Assembly (NCBI RefSeq): GCF_011040385.1
Contig: NZ_JAAIKB010000007.1
Location: 1 to 64,000 of the forward strand
From: Falsiroseomonas algicola
GTDB lineage: Bacteria; Pseudomonadota; Alphaproteobacteria; Acetobacterales; Acetobacteraceae
Direction: 5' to 3'
Length of the DNA stretch: 64,000 nucleotides
Part shown: in pieces, positions 45,055 to 53,985 of the stretch
Layout of the letters: each line of letters starts with the position of its first letter
Position numbering within the stretch: the first letter of the stretch is position 1
Position numbers and translations under genes: made by a program
The notes under the pieces: generated by a model
Databases searched by the model: none
What the model saw: the letters and a program-made list of their open reading frames with translations, nothing else
Told to the model about the DNA's origin: nothing

Positions 45055-46548
45055 CTGGCCCGCGCGGCGCCGGACCGGCTGTTTCTTGCCACCACGGCTT
45101 ACCTGCTGCTGCCGGCGCTGATCTTCGCTGGCGGCTTTCTCGAATGGCGCTGGGCGCTGCTGAGCCTCGCGGCGGGTGGGGCGGCCTTCGCCCTGGCGCC
45201 GGGGTGGCGGCATGCCTGGCCGCTGTCGCGGCGGGCAACGCTCGCCTGCGGCCTTGCCGCGCTGGCCTGGGGCTTCGGGGCGAGCGGGACGCATCATTGG
45301 CTCTACGCCGCGATGGATTGGCAGATCCGGGACGCGGTGCTGCATGACCTCGCGACCGGTCCCTGGCCGGTGCTCTACGCCATCGGCGACCTCGCCTGGC
45401 TGCTGCGCGCGCCGCTTGGCTACTACATGCCGGCGGCGCTGGTCGGGCGGCTGGGCGGTGTCGGCCTGGCACAATTCGCGCTGTTCCTCTGGACCGCGTT
45501 GGGCCTTTTCCTCGTGCTGGCGCTGCTGGCGGCGCTGGCGCGGGATGTGCTGCCGGGGCGGCGCCACGCGGCGCTGGTGCTGGCGCTGGTCTTCGTCACC
45601 TTCGGCGGGCTCGACCTGCTGCCGAACCTCTGGCTGGACGGGGTCGAGGGCGCGGGCATCGCCAGCTACTGGGGCCGGGGCGGGGAATGGTGGGCGCGGG
45701 AGTTCCAGTTCTCCGGCCATGTGACGCTGCTGCTCTGGGTGCCGAACCACGCGCTGCCGGCCTGGCTGCCGGCGCTGCTGCTGCTGCGTCACGGAAGGAT
45801 GCCGCGCTTTGCGGCGGTGGCGGGGCTGCCGCTGGCGGCGGCGGCGGTCTGGGCGCCGCTTTCGGCGCTGGGGGCGGGCGTGCTGGCGGGGGCGGCCTTC
45901 CTGCTGGGGGGATGGCCGATGATCCGGGCCGCGCTGGCGGGGCCGGCCAATTGGCTGTCGGTCGCGCTGGTGGTGCCGGCGGGGCTCTTCCTGATGGCCG
46001 GGTCCTCCTCCATCCCGCATGGCTTCCTGTTCAGCGTCCATGGCTGGGACAGCCTGCCGCGCCTGCTGCTGTTCCTTTTGGTGGAGGTCGGCGCGGTGGC
46101 GCTGGCCGTGCGGCTGCTGGCGACGTCCCGGCTGCTGGCCGTCGCGGTCGGGCTGCTGGCGATCCTGCCGCTCTATGTCTTCGGGCCGGGCAATGAGATG
46201 ACCATGCGCGGCGGCATCGCGGCGCTGGCTTGCCTCGCCGTGGCGGCGGCGATGGCGCTGCTGCACGCCGCGCCGGGCTGGCGGCGGACCATGCTCGCGG
46301 GGCTGCTCGGCGTCGCCGCGCTGGGTCAGGCGATGGAGGCCTCCATCCTGTTCAACGAGCCCTGGGCGCCGAGCCGCGGCTGCACCCTGCCGGAAGCCGC
46401 GGCGCAATCCGTCTTCACCGACACGGACTGGTCCCACTACGTGGTCCCCTGGCCCGAGGGCGCACTGGCGGCGCTGCTGGCCACGCCGGCGGAGCGCCGG
46501 GTGGACCCGGAGACGGTCGCGCGTTGCTGGCCGGAGGAAGGGGGGTGA
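45055..46548 (+). CDS. Polytopic membrane protein of unknown function (start codon unclear)
   Basis: About 12 hydrophobic spans in roughly 497 residues (for example YLLLPALIFAGGFLEWRWALLSLAAG, FALFLWTALGLFLVLALLAALA, LLLFLLVEVGAVALAVRLLA), ending with a soluble tail DTDWSHYVVPWPEG. No family assigned; the layout recalls glycosyltransferase-C or mannosyltransferase-like proteins. The frame is open without any ATG, GTG or TTG between the previous stop at 45025 and an internal ATG at 45313. A CTG at 45055, 17 nt after an AAGGA, is used here. The N-terminal spans before 45313 look genuine, so a rare start is likelier than truncation. It overlaps the next gene by 4 bp. Confidence 0.55.
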   Translation: MARAAPDRLFLATTAYLLLPALIFAGGFLEWRWALLSLAAGGAAFALAPGWRHAWPLSRRATLACGLAALAWGFGASGTHHWLYAAMDWQIRDAVLHDLATGPWPVLYAIGDLAWLLRAPLGYYMPAALVGRLGGVGLAQFALFLWTALGLFLVLALLAALARDVLPGRRHAALVLALVFVTFGGLDLLPNLWLDGVEGAGIASYWGRGGEWWAREFQFSGHVTLLLWVPNHALPAWLPALLLLRHGRMPRFAAVAGLPLAAAAVWAPLSALGAGVLAGAAFLLGGWPMIRAALAGPANWLSVALVVPAGLFLMAGSSSIPHGFLFSVHGWDSLPRLLLFLLVEVGAVALAVRLLATSRLLAVAVGLLAILPLYVFGPGNEMTMRGGIAALACLAVAAAMALLHAAPGWRRTMLAGLLGVAALGQAMEASILFNEPWAPSRGCTLPEAAAQSVFTDTDWSHYVVPWPEGALAALLATPAERRVDPETVARCWPEEGG

Positions 46549-47606
46549 AGGCGCCGCGCCGCGCCGTGCTCGCCGGCGGGATGCTGGCGGCCGCGCCGGT
46601 ATCGGCATCGGAGGAGCAGGCCGCGCGGGTGCTGCCGCGCGGCGTGGCGGACTGGATCGCCGGCGGCGCGGGCGGGGAGGCGGCGCTGCGCCGGAACCGT
46701 GCGGCGCTGGAAGCCGCGACGATCACCCCCCGCCTGCTGACCGGCGCCGGGCAGGCGGAGCTTTGGCTGCGCCTGGCGGGAATCGACCTGCCGCATCCCA
46801 TCGGCATCGCCCCCTTCGGCCTGCATGGGCTGATGCACCCCGAGGCTGAAGCGGCGACGGCACGCGGTGCCGGCGGGGCGCTGTTCATCGTGCCGATGGT
46901 GGCGACGCGGTCGCTGGAGGCGGTGGCCGCGGCCGCGCCCGGCGCGCCGCGCTGGATGCAGATCTACCTCCAGGCCGATCGCGGCGCGACGCGCGACCTG
47001 GCGGCGCGGGCCCGGGCGGCCGGCTACGGCGCGCTGGTGGTCACGCTCTCTGCCCCCGTCGCCGCCTGGCGGGAGCGGGACATCGCGAACGGCTTCGCGC
47101 CCGACCCCGCGCGCGGCAACGGCAATGACCGGCCCGGCTATGCGCGGCCGCTGCAGGGCGGCACGGACCCCGCGCCGACCTGGCGGGATATCGAGGCGCT
47201 GCAGCGGGAAGGACTGCCCGTGGTGCTGAAGGGCATCCTGCACCCCGATGACGCGGCGCGGGCGGCGGCGATGGGTTGCGGCGTCATCGTCTCCAACCAT
47301 GGCGGCCGGCAGATGGAGAGCCATCCCGCCAGCTTCGCGGCGCTGCCGCGCGTGGCGGATGCGGTCCGCGGCCGCGTGCCCCTGCTGATGGATGGCGGCA
47401 TACGGCGGGGCGAGGATGTGCTGAAGGCGCTCGCCGCCGGCGCCGATGCCGTGCTGGTCGGCCGGCCCGCCGCCTGGGCGCTGGCAAGCGGCGGAGCCGA
47501 TGGAGTGCAGGCGATGCTGGACCGGCTGGCGGCGGAACTCGCCACCGCGATGCGCCTCGCGGGCGTGGACAGGCTCGGCGCCATCACCCCCGCGCTGCTG
47601 GATTGA
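46545..47606 (+). CDS. FMN-dependent alpha-hydroxy-acid oxidase/dehydrogenase
   Basis: Oxidises a 2-hydroxy acid to the 2-keto acid using FMN. The GTG at 46545 overlaps the previous stop and has GGAGGAAGG just upstream; the predicted product is 353 residues. It begins with a twin-arginine-like stretch APRRAVLAGGMLAAAPVSA, so it may be exported. Family landmarks are IDLPHPIGIAPFGLHGLMHPEAE, APRWMQIYLQADR, LPVVLKGILHPDDAARAAAMGCGVIVSNHGGRQMES (flavin Lys and catalytic His) and PLLMDGGIRRGEDVLKALAAGADAVLVGRP. It lies between the sugar-acid cluster and the LysR cluster. The substrate could be a hydroxy acid from either. Confidence 0.85.
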   Translation: MKAPRRAVLAGGMLAAAPVSASEEQAARVLPRGVADWIAGGAGGEAALRRNRAALEAATITPRLLTGAGQAELWLRLAGIDLPHPIGIAPFGLHGLMHPEAEAATARGAGGALFIVPMVATRSLEAVAAAAPGAPRWMQIYLQADRGATRDLAARARAAGYGALVVTLSAPVAAWRERDIANGFAPDPARGNGNDRPGYARPLQGGTDPAPTWRDIEALQREGLPVVLKGILHPDDAARAAAMGCGVIVSNHGGRQMESHPASFAALPRVADAVRGRVPLLMDGGIRRGEDVLKALAAGADAVLVGRPAAWALASGGADGVQAMLDRLAAELATAMRLAGVDRLGAITPALLD

Positions 47607-47631
47607 CCGCCTTTCCAATTCGGAAAAGCGA

Positions 47632-48660
47632 TCAATCGCTCGCCGAAACTCGTTTGCCGTGACGCCGGCCGGCGGGCTTTGATCCGGCCAGCGCCACGGA
47701 GCGGGCGGGTTCGGAGGAAATGGTCTTGGCGCAGTCGCCGGGCTCGAGGGGCGTCGTCGCGCCCATCATCGGCATGGAGGGGAAGCTCGCCCGCAGCAGC
47801 GCCTGGAAGGCGGCGGCGGAGGGCGAGAGCCGGTGGCCGCGCAGCTGCACGATGCCGACTTCCCGCAGCAGTGGCGGATCGGTGATGCGCAGCGCCGCGA
47901 GGCCCGGTACGCGCCGGCCCGCGAGGGCGAGCTGCGGCACGATCGCCACGCCGAGCCCCTCCGCCGCCAGCGCGATCGCCGTCTCCGGCGTCTGCACCTC
48001 GCACCGCAACTGGAAGGACACGCCGATGCTGGCGGCGGCCTCCTCCACCATGGCGCGCATGGAGTTGGTGCCGGAGGTGATGATGACCGGCAGCGACCCC
48101 AGCGCCGCCAGCGTGATGCTGCCGTCGCGCCCGGCCGTGCCCGCGGGGGCGAGGGCCAGGATCTCCTCCTCCATCAGCGGCAGGAAGGTCAGGCTCGGCG
48201 CATTGGCGGGGCGTGGGCCGATGCCGAAATCCAGCTCCTGTCGCCTGATGCCTTCCAGCACCTCGGCCTGCGGCATCTCCCGGATCCGCAGCGCGACGCC
48301 GGGATGGGCGGCGTGGAAGCGGGCGAGCAGCGCGGGCAACGCGCGTTCCGCGATATGCGGCGGGCAGCCCAGCGAGATCATGCCGCCCTGCATGCCGGCG
48401 GCGGCGCGCACCTGGCGGAGCCCCGCCTCCATCTCCGCGATCGCACGGCGGGCATGCGGCAGCAGCGCCTGGCCTTCGCGGGTGAGGGAGACGCTGCGCG
48501 TGGTGCGGTGGAAGAGCGAGGCGCCGAGCTGCCCCTCCAGCTCCCGCACCTGCAGCGAGAGCGCGGATTGCGAACGGCCTGACAGCTCCGCCGCGCGGCG
48601 GAAGCTGCCGTGTTCCGCGATCAGCAGGAAGGCGTTGAGCAGCTTGAGGTTGACCGACAT
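47632..48660 (-). CDS. LysR-family transcriptional regulator
   Basis: Probable activator of the divergent CoA-transferase gene, 66 bp away. The start MSVNLKLLNAFLLIAEHGSFRRAAELSGRSQSALSLQVRELEGQLGASLF is the LysR HTH pattern (about residues 1-60). The effector domain follows (ISLGCPPHIAERALPALLARF, then GIGPRP near residue 145, and SGTNSMRAMVEE). The 342-residue length is slightly long, with a Ser/Gly/Arg-rich C-terminal tail beyond the usual end. Inducer unknown, likely a substrate of the CoA-transferase / monooxygenase cluster. Confidence 0.9.
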   Translation of the reverse strand: MSVNLKLLNAFLLIAEHGSFRRAAELSGRSQSALSLQVRELEGQLGASLFHRTTRSVSLTREGQALLPHARRAIAEMEAGLRQVRAAAGMQGGMISLGCPPHIAERALPALLARFHAAHPGVALRIREMPQAEVLEGIRRQELDFGIGPRPANAPSLTFLPLMEEEILALAPAGTAGRDGSITLAALGSLPVIITSGTNSMRAMVEEAAASIGVSFQLRCEVQTPETAIALAAEGLGVAIVPQLALAGRRVPGLAALRITDPPLLREVGIVQLRGHRLSPSAAAFQALLRASFPSMPMMGATTPLEPGDCAKTISSEPARSVALAGSKPAGRRHGKRVSASD

Positions 48661-48726
48661 CGCGCGCGCCGAATGGGGCAGGGGATCGTGACAGTGACGG
48701 GTGCGAAGGTCGAGGTGGGAGGTGAC

Positions 48727-49938
48727 ATGACGGAGACGGCGAGGCCGCAGCCCATGGCGGGCGTGAAGGTGCTGGATATCGCGACCTTCCTCGCCGCGCC
48801 CTTCGCCGGCACGATCCTCGGCGATTTCGGCGCCACCGTGCTGAAGATCGAGCATCCCGCCATGGGCGACCCGATGCGCGCCTTCGGCACGCCGACCGAA
48901 TGCGGCGACACGCTGGCCTGGCTGAGCGAGGCCCGCAACAAGCAGTGCATGACGCTTGATCTGCGCCACCCCGAGGGCGCGGCGCTGTTCCGCCGCCTGG
49001 TCGCGCAATCCGACGTGCTGCTGGAGAATTTCCGGCCCGGCACGCTGGAGAAATGGGGCCTGTCGCCGGACAGCCTGCGGGAGATCAATCCGAAGCTCGT
49101 GGTGCTGCGGGTCAGCGCCTATGGCCAGACGGGGCCGAAGCGCGGCCTGCCGGGCTTCGCGCGCGTGGCGCATGGCTTCGGCGGCCTCAGTTACCTGGCC
49201 GGGGAGGCCGATGGGCCGCCGGTGGTGCCGGGATCGACCTCGCTGGCCGACTACCTCTCCGGCATCTGGGGCGCGGTCGGCGTGCTGATGGCGCTGCGCG
49301 TCGCGGAACGCACGGGGCGGGGGCAGGATGTCGATATCGGCCTCTATGAATCCGTCTTCCGCCTGTTGGACGAGACGGCGCCTGCCTATGCCCGCAACGG
49401 CACGGTGCGGGAGCGGATGGGCGCCGATGTGCCGACCGTGGTGCCGCACGGCCACTGGCAGACGAAGGAAGGGCGCTGGGTCGCCATCGCCTGCACCAGC
49501 GACAAGATTTTCGCGCGCCTCGCACACGGCATGGGGCGGCCGGAGCTCGCGGCGCCCGATCGCTACGCCACGACGAAGCAGCGCATCGCCGGGCGGGCGG
49601 AGGTGAACGGCATCGTCGCCGACTGGGCCGCGACCATGACGATGGAGGAGCTGGGCGCGGCCTGCGACGCGGCGGAAGTGCCCTGGGGCCCGATCAACAG
49701 CATCGCCGACATCTTCGCCGATCCGCACATCGCGGAGCGCGGCAACCTGCTGCGCATCCTGGATGAGCGCGCCGGGGAGCTGGTGCTGCCCGCCCCCGTG
49801 CCGCGGCTGACCGAGACACCCGCGACGCTGCGCCATGCCGGGCGTGGCCGCGGGGCCGATACCGATGCCGTGCTGGGCGAATGGCTCGGCCTGGCACTGC
49901 GCGACATTGCTGCGCTGCGCGGCAATGGCGTCATCTAG
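48727..49938 (+). CDS. CaiB/BaiF-type family III CoA-transferase
   Basis: Moves CoA between carboxylic acids to activate a substrate for catabolism. The ATG at 48727 has a GGAGGT site. The 403-residue product has the N-terminal core GVKVLDIATFLAAPFAGTILGDFGATVLKIEHPAMGDPMR, NKQCMTLDLRHPEG, LLENFRPGTLEKWGL, and LADYLSGIWGAVGVLMALR, whose Asp is the candidate nucleophile. GRGQDVDIGLYESVFRLLD follows. It heads a plus-strand operon with the monooxygenase, binding protein, AtuA and DUF4387 genes, under the divergent LysR regulator. Confidence 0.9.
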   Translation: MTETARPQPMAGVKVLDIATFLAAPFAGTILGDFGATVLKIEHPAMGDPMRAFGTPTECGDTLAWLSEARNKQCMTLDLRHPEGAALFRRLVAQSDVLLENFRPGTLEKWGLSPDSLREINPKLVVLRVSAYGQTGPKRGLPGFARVAHGFGGLSYLAGEADGPPVVPGSTSLADYLSGIWGAVGVLMALRVAERTGRGQDVDIGLYESVFRLLDETAPAYARNGTVRERMGADVPTVVPHGHWQTKEGRWVAIACTSDKIFARLAHGMGRPELAAPDRYATTKQRIAGRAEVNGIVADWAATMTMEELGAACDAAEVPWGPINSIADIFADPHIAERGNLLRILDERAGELVLPAPVPRLTETPATLRHAGRGRGADTDAVLGEWLGLALRDIAALRGNGVI

Positions 49939-49958
49939 ACTGAGAAGGGAAGAAGCGC

Positions 49959-51326
49959 ATGGCCACCAAGGGCCGGACGATCAAGATGGTGGGCTTCCTG
50001 CAGGCGCAGAACTGCTCCATCGCCCCGGGGTCCTGGCGGCATCCCGCCGCCTCCACCGACTATCTCGGCCCCGACCATTTCACGCGGGTGGCGCGGGTGC
50101 TGGAGGAGGGGAAGTTCCACCTCGCCTTCTTCGATGATCGCCTGGCCATGCCCGACATCTATGGCCGCGACCACCGTGCGGCGGTGGAAAACGGCATCCG
50201 CGTGGTGAAGATGGATCCCGCCACGATCCTGGCGGTGATGTCGGCGGCGACGACGCGGCTCGGCCTCGGCGGCACCTATTCCACCACCTATTACGAGCCG
50301 TTCCACGTCGCGCGCCTCTTCGCCACGCTCGATTTGATGTCGCGCGGCCGCGCGGCCTGGAATGTCGTGACCTCGCTGAATGATTCGGAGGCCGCGAATT
50401 TCGGCCGCACTGAGCATCTGGCGCATGACCTCCGCTACGACCGCGCGGATGAGTTCATGGAAGCGGTCATGGGCCATTGGGACAGCTGGGAGGATGACGC
50501 GATCATCCTCGACAAGGAAAGCGGCCGCTTCGCCGACGGCGACAAGGTCCATGCGCTGAAGCATGAAGGGAAGTTCTTCCGCACCCACGGCCCGCTGCCG
50601 GTGCCGCGCAGCGCGCAGGGGCATCCCGTGCTGATCCAGGCCGGGCAGTCCGGCCGCGGCCGCCGCTTCGCGGGGCGCTGGGGGGAGCTGATCTTCGTCG
50701 TCTATCCCAACCTCGCCGCGGGCAAGAAGCAGTATGCGGAGCTGAAGGCGGCGGTGGCGGAAGCGGGGCGGGACCCCGACAGCGTCGCGGTCGCGCCCGC
50801 CTGCTACGTCAATGTCGCCGAGACCAGCGCCCAGGCGGAAGACAAGCGCGCCTTCACGGAGGCGCTGGCCAAGCCGGTCGATGCCGTGGTGCTGCTGTCG
50901 GAAGCGCTGAACTTCGACTTCGCCTCGAAGGACATGGACAGCGAGTTCACCGATGAGGAGCTGAAGCGCCTGTCCTGGGGCGGCTTCAAGGACCGCGTCG
51001 TGCAGCTCAGCGGCAAGCCCAACCCGACGGTGCGCGATTTCGTCAGCTTCTCCGGCCGCGGCACCACGCGCGAATTCCCGAACTTCACCGGCACGCCGAA
51101 GCAGGTGGCCGACCAGATGGAGGAGTGGTTCGAGGGTCGCGCCTGCGACGGCTTCGTGCTCGTCGCGTCGCAATATCCCGGCTCCTTCGAGGATTTCTCG
51201 CGGCTCGTCGTGCCGGAGTTGCAGCGGCGCGGCCTCTATCACCGTGACTACGCGGGCGCGACGCTGCGCGAGAATCTGGGACTGCCAAGGCCGGGAATCG
51301 GCGCATGGAAGGGAGGAAATTCATGA
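49959..51326 (+). CDS. FMNH2-dependent monooxygenase, NtaA/SnaA/DszA family
   Basis: Luciferase-like flavin monooxygenase predicted to oxygenate a small organic substrate using reduced flavin from a separate reductase. The 455-residue length fits the NtaA group. Motifs: KFHLAFFDDRLAMPDIYG near residues 51-70, TRLGLGGTYSTTYYEPFHVARLFATLDLMSRGRAAWNVVTS, and HPVLIQAGQSGRGRRFAG near 225-240. It starts 20 bp after the CoA-transferase and overlaps the next gene by 4 bp. No flavin reductase gene is adjacent, so one must come from elsewhere. Substrate unknown. Confidence 0.88.
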   Translation: MATKGRTIKMVGFLQAQNCSIAPGSWRHPAASTDYLGPDHFTRVARVLEEGKFHLAFFDDRLAMPDIYGRDHRAAVENGIRVVKMDPATILAVMSAATTRLGLGGTYSTTYYEPFHVARLFATLDLMSRGRAAWNVVTSLNDSEAANFGRTEHLAHDLRYDRADEFMEAVMGHWDSWEDDAIILDKESGRFADGDKVHALKHEGKFFRTHGPLPVPRSAQGHPVLIQAGQSGRGRRFAGRWGELIFVVYPNLAAGKKQYAELKAAVAEAGRDPDSVAVAPACYVNVAETSAQAEDKRAFTEALAKPVDAVVLLSEALNFDFASKDMDSEFTDEELKRLSWGGFKDRVVQLSGKPNPTVRDFVSFSGRGTTREFPNFTGTPKQVADQMEEWFEGRACDGFVLVASQYPGSFEDFSRLVVPELQRRGLYHRDYAGATLRENLGLPRPGIGAWKGGNS

Positions 51327-52291
51327 ATCAGAAGATCGGACGCCGCCTGCTGGGCGGCATGGCGCTGACGCTCGCGGCGCCGCGGGCCTTCGCGCAGGCA
51401 GCCTGGCCCGCGCGGCCGGTGCGCATCGTCGTCGCCTATGCGCCGGGCGGCGGCACGGACATCACGACGCGCGCCTTCGCCGAGGCGCTGGGCCAGCGCT
51501 TCGGCCAGACCTTCGTCGTCGAGAACCGGCCCGGCGCCAATGGCGTGGTGGGGACCGATGCGGTCGCGCGATCCGCGCCCGATGGCTACACGCTGCTCGC
51601 CGTCACCAGCACGCATGTCATGAACCGGCAGATGGTGGCGCGCCTGCCCTTCGACCCGGCCACGGACTTCACGCCGATCGGGCTGATGGCGCGCTACCCG
51701 CTGGTGCTGATGATGAATGTCGATGCGCCCTTCAGCGACCTGCCGGGGCTGATCGCCTATGCCCGCGCCAATCCCGGGCAGCTCGCCCATGCGACGTCGG
51801 ATGCGCAATCCTCCTACACCGCCAACCGCTTCGCGCAGGCGGCGGGGCTGCAGCTGACGGAAGTGCCCTATCGCGGCAGCGGCGCCTATCTCGGCGACCT
51901 CACCGGCGGGCACCTCAAGCTGGCCTGGGGCAGCCCGGCCACCGCGATGGGGCTGCTGCCGGGCGGGCGGATGAAGATCATCGCCGTCAGCTCCCCGCAG
52001 CGTTCGGCGACCATGCCGGATGTGCCGACGCTGCGGGAAGGCGGCGTGCCGGATGTGGAGTTCGATGGCTGGTTCGGGCTGTTCGGTCCCGCGCGACTGC
52101 CGGAGGCGATCACGGTGCAGCTGAACACGGCGCTGAACGAGATCGCCGCGACGCCCGCCATGCAGGCGCGGCTGCGCAGCCTGGCGGTGGATGCGGCGCC
52201 GATGGACCTGGCCGCGCTGGCCCGCACCCTGGTGCGGGAAGAGCAGCTCTGGGCCGAGGCCGCGCGCGCCGGCCTGTTGCCGAAGCCCTGA
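51323..52291 (+). CDS. Bug/TctC-family periplasmic substrate-binding protein
   Basis: Third receptor of this type in the 17-kb accessory block, 322 residues. The start at 51323 overlaps the monooxygenase stop and has AAGGGAGGAA upstream. A signal peptide with paired basic residues (IGRRLLGGMALTLAAPRAFAQA) is followed by WPARPVRIVVAYAPGGGTDITTRAFAEALGQ, VENRPGANGVVGTDAVARSAPDG and TEVPYRGSGAYLGDLTGGHLKLAW. Its position in the CoA-transferase / monooxygenase operon suggests it binds that pathway's substrate. No membrane partner genes are seen. Confidence 0.9.
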   Translation: MNQKIGRRLLGGMALTLAAPRAFAQAAWPARPVRIVVAYAPGGGTDITTRAFAEALGQRFGQTFVVENRPGANGVVGTDAVARSAPDGYTLLAVTSTHVMNRQMVARLPFDPATDFTPIGLMARYPLVLMMNVDAPFSDLPGLIAYARANPGQLAHATSDAQSSYTANRFAQAAGLQLTEVPYRGSGAYLGDLTGGHLKLAWGSPATAMGLLPGGRMKIIAVSSPQRSATMPDVPTLREGGVPDVEFDGWFGLFGPARLPEAITVQLNTALNEIAATPAMQARLRSLAVDAAPMDLAALARTLVREEQLWAEAARAGLLPKP

Positions 52292-52294
52292 CGC

Positions 52295-53665
52295 ATGAGC
52301 ACCACCGGCTACACCATGCTGTCGACCAGCGGCATCCTCGGCTACGGCTTCGCCGAGGAATCGCTGCGCATCGGCATGTCCCGCAACCCGCAGGTGATCG
52401 GCTGCGACGGGGGCAGCACGGATCCTGGGCCGCACTATCTCGGCTCCGGGACCAATTTCTGCTCCCGCCTCTCGGTCAAGCGCGACCTGCGGCTGATGCT
52501 GCAGGCGGCGGTGGCGGCGCGCATCCCCTGCATCATCGGGACCTCCGGCGGTGCGGGCGGGGAGCCCCATCTGCAGGACACGGCCGCGCTGGTGCGGGAG
52601 ATCGCGCGGGAGGAGGGGCTGAGCTTCCCCATGGCGCTGATCCATGCGGAGGCCGATCGCGCGGTGCTGAAGCGCCGCGTCGGGCAAGGGCGGGTCAAGG
52701 CGCTGGCGAAGCTGCCGGCGCTGGACGAGGCGACGGTCGACCGCGCCACCCGCATCGTCGGCATGATGGGGCCGGAGCCCATCGCCCGTGCGCTGGACCA
52801 GGGCGCGCAGGTGGTGCTGGCGGGGCGCAGCAGCGACCCCGCGCAATGGGTGGCGCCGGCGATGCGCGCAGGGCTGCCGCCGGCACCCTGCTGGTATGCC
52901 GGCAAGATGCTGGAATGCGGCGCGGAGCCGACGACGCCGAAGGAGCCGGACTGCCTGCTGGTGACGGTGCATCCCGACCACCTGGTCTGCGAGCCGCCCA
53001 ACCCGATCCGCCGCTGCACACCGCTTTCCGTCGCCAATTTCGCGCTGCATGAGAATGCGAGCCCGATCCACCACACGGAGCCCGGCGGGCTGCTGGATAC
53101 CTCCGCGGTGCGGTTCGAGGCGGTGACCGATCGCATCGTCCGCGTCAGCGGCATGACCTGGCATCCCGCCGACACCTACACGGTGAAGCTGGAGGGCGTG
53201 GAACTCGCGGGCTACCGCGCCATCACGCTCTGCGGCACGCGCGACCCCGGGCTGATCGCGCAGATCGACGAGTATCTCGCCACCCATCGCGCGAAGGTGG
53301 AGGCCAAGGCGGCGGATTTCGGCGTGCCGGCCTCCGCCTGGAAGATGGCGATCCGCACCATCGGGCGCGATGGCGTGATGGGGGCGCGGGAGATCGTGCA
53401 GGGCGCTCAGCCGCATGAACTCGGCTTCGTGGTGGAGGTGCTGGCGGAGACGCAGGAGGTGGCGAATGCGGTCCTCGCCATGGCGCGGACCAGCCTGCTG
53501 CATGCGGACTTCAAGGGCCGGCTCTGCAAGGAAGGGAACATGGCGTTTCCCTTCTCGCCCTCGGATATCGCGCTCGGCCCGCTCTATCGCTTCAGCGTCT
53601 TCCACACGGTGGCGCCGGACGATCCCTATGAGATGTTCCCCATCGAGCATGAGAGGGTCGGCTGA
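52295..53665 (+). CDS. AtuA-like acyclic terpene utilisation family protein (DUF1446)
   Basis: Family named from a gene needed for acyclic terpene growth in Pseudomonas; the biochemical role is not settled. The 456-residue product has the conserved N terminus LSTSGILGYGFAEESLRIGM, VIGCDGGSTDPGPHYLGSGTNFCSRLSVKRDL (about residues 34-65), IPCIIGTSGGAGGEPHL and VLAGRSSDPAQWVAPAMRAG, GGLLDTSAVRFEAVTDRIVRVSGM. It starts 3 bp after the receptor gene and its stop overlaps the DUF4387 gene by one base. With the CoA-transferase it suggests catabolism of a branched or terpenoid-type acid. Confidence 0.85.
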   Translation: MSTTGYTMLSTSGILGYGFAEESLRIGMSRNPQVIGCDGGSTDPGPHYLGSGTNFCSRLSVKRDLRLMLQAAVAARIPCIIGTSGGAGGEPHLQDTAALVREIAREEGLSFPMALIHAEADRAVLKRRVGQGRVKALAKLPALDEATVDRATRIVGMMGPEPIARALDQGAQVVLAGRSSDPAQWVAPAMRAGLPPAPCWYAGKMLECGAEPTTPKEPDCLLVTVHPDHLVCEPPNPIRRCTPLSVANFALHENASPIHHTEPGGLLDTSAVRFEAVTDRIVRVSGMTWHPADTYTVKLEGVELAGYRAITLCGTRDPGLIAQIDEYLATHRAKVEAKAADFGVPASAWKMAIRTIGRDGVMGAREIVQGAQPHELGFVVEVLAETQEVANAVLAMARTSLLHADFKGRLCKEGNMAFPFSPSDIALGPLYRFSVFHTVAPDDPYEMFPIEHERVG

Positions 53666-53985
53666 TGGCCCGGCTTCGCGACATCGCGCAGATCTGCAAG
53701 AGCAAGAATGCCGGCCCCTTCATGCTGACCATCGACGTGCTGTTCGAGGATGCGGCGGTCTACCGGCAGGTGAAGGCGACCGGTGTGCTGAACGCCGCGC
53801 TCTTCGCGCGGCTCTACAATGTGGCGGAGGCGGATGTGCTGTTCACGCCCTATGACACCGCCTCCGCCTTCAAGGCGACGCTGCCGCGCCTGGTCCCGGC
53901 CGGGGATTTCGGGGACACGGATGTCTATGGCGCGCAGCAGCACGCGCCGCTGCTGGAGGTGGAGATCCCAATCAACCCCGCCTGA
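53665..53985 (+). CDS. DUF4387 family protein, AtuA partner
   Basis: Small 106-residue cytoplasmic protein. Motifs RDIAQICKSKNAGPFMLTIDVLFED, LARLYNV-type (ARLYNVAEADVLFTPYDTASAFKATLPR) and GDTDVYGAQQHAPLLEVEIP match DUF4387 proteins, which commonly sit next to AtuA-family genes. The start touches the end of the AtuA-like gene, implying a stoichiometric complex or co-translation. It is the last gene of the operon. Its stop and the stop of the convergent hydrolase gene share the palindrome GCCTGATCAGGC at 53980-53991. Confidence 0.85.
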   Translation: MARLRDIAQICKSKNAGPFMLTIDVLFEDAAVYRQVKATGVLNAALFARLYNVAEADVLFTPYDTASAFKATLPRLVPAGDFGDTDVYGAQQHAPLLEVEIPINPA

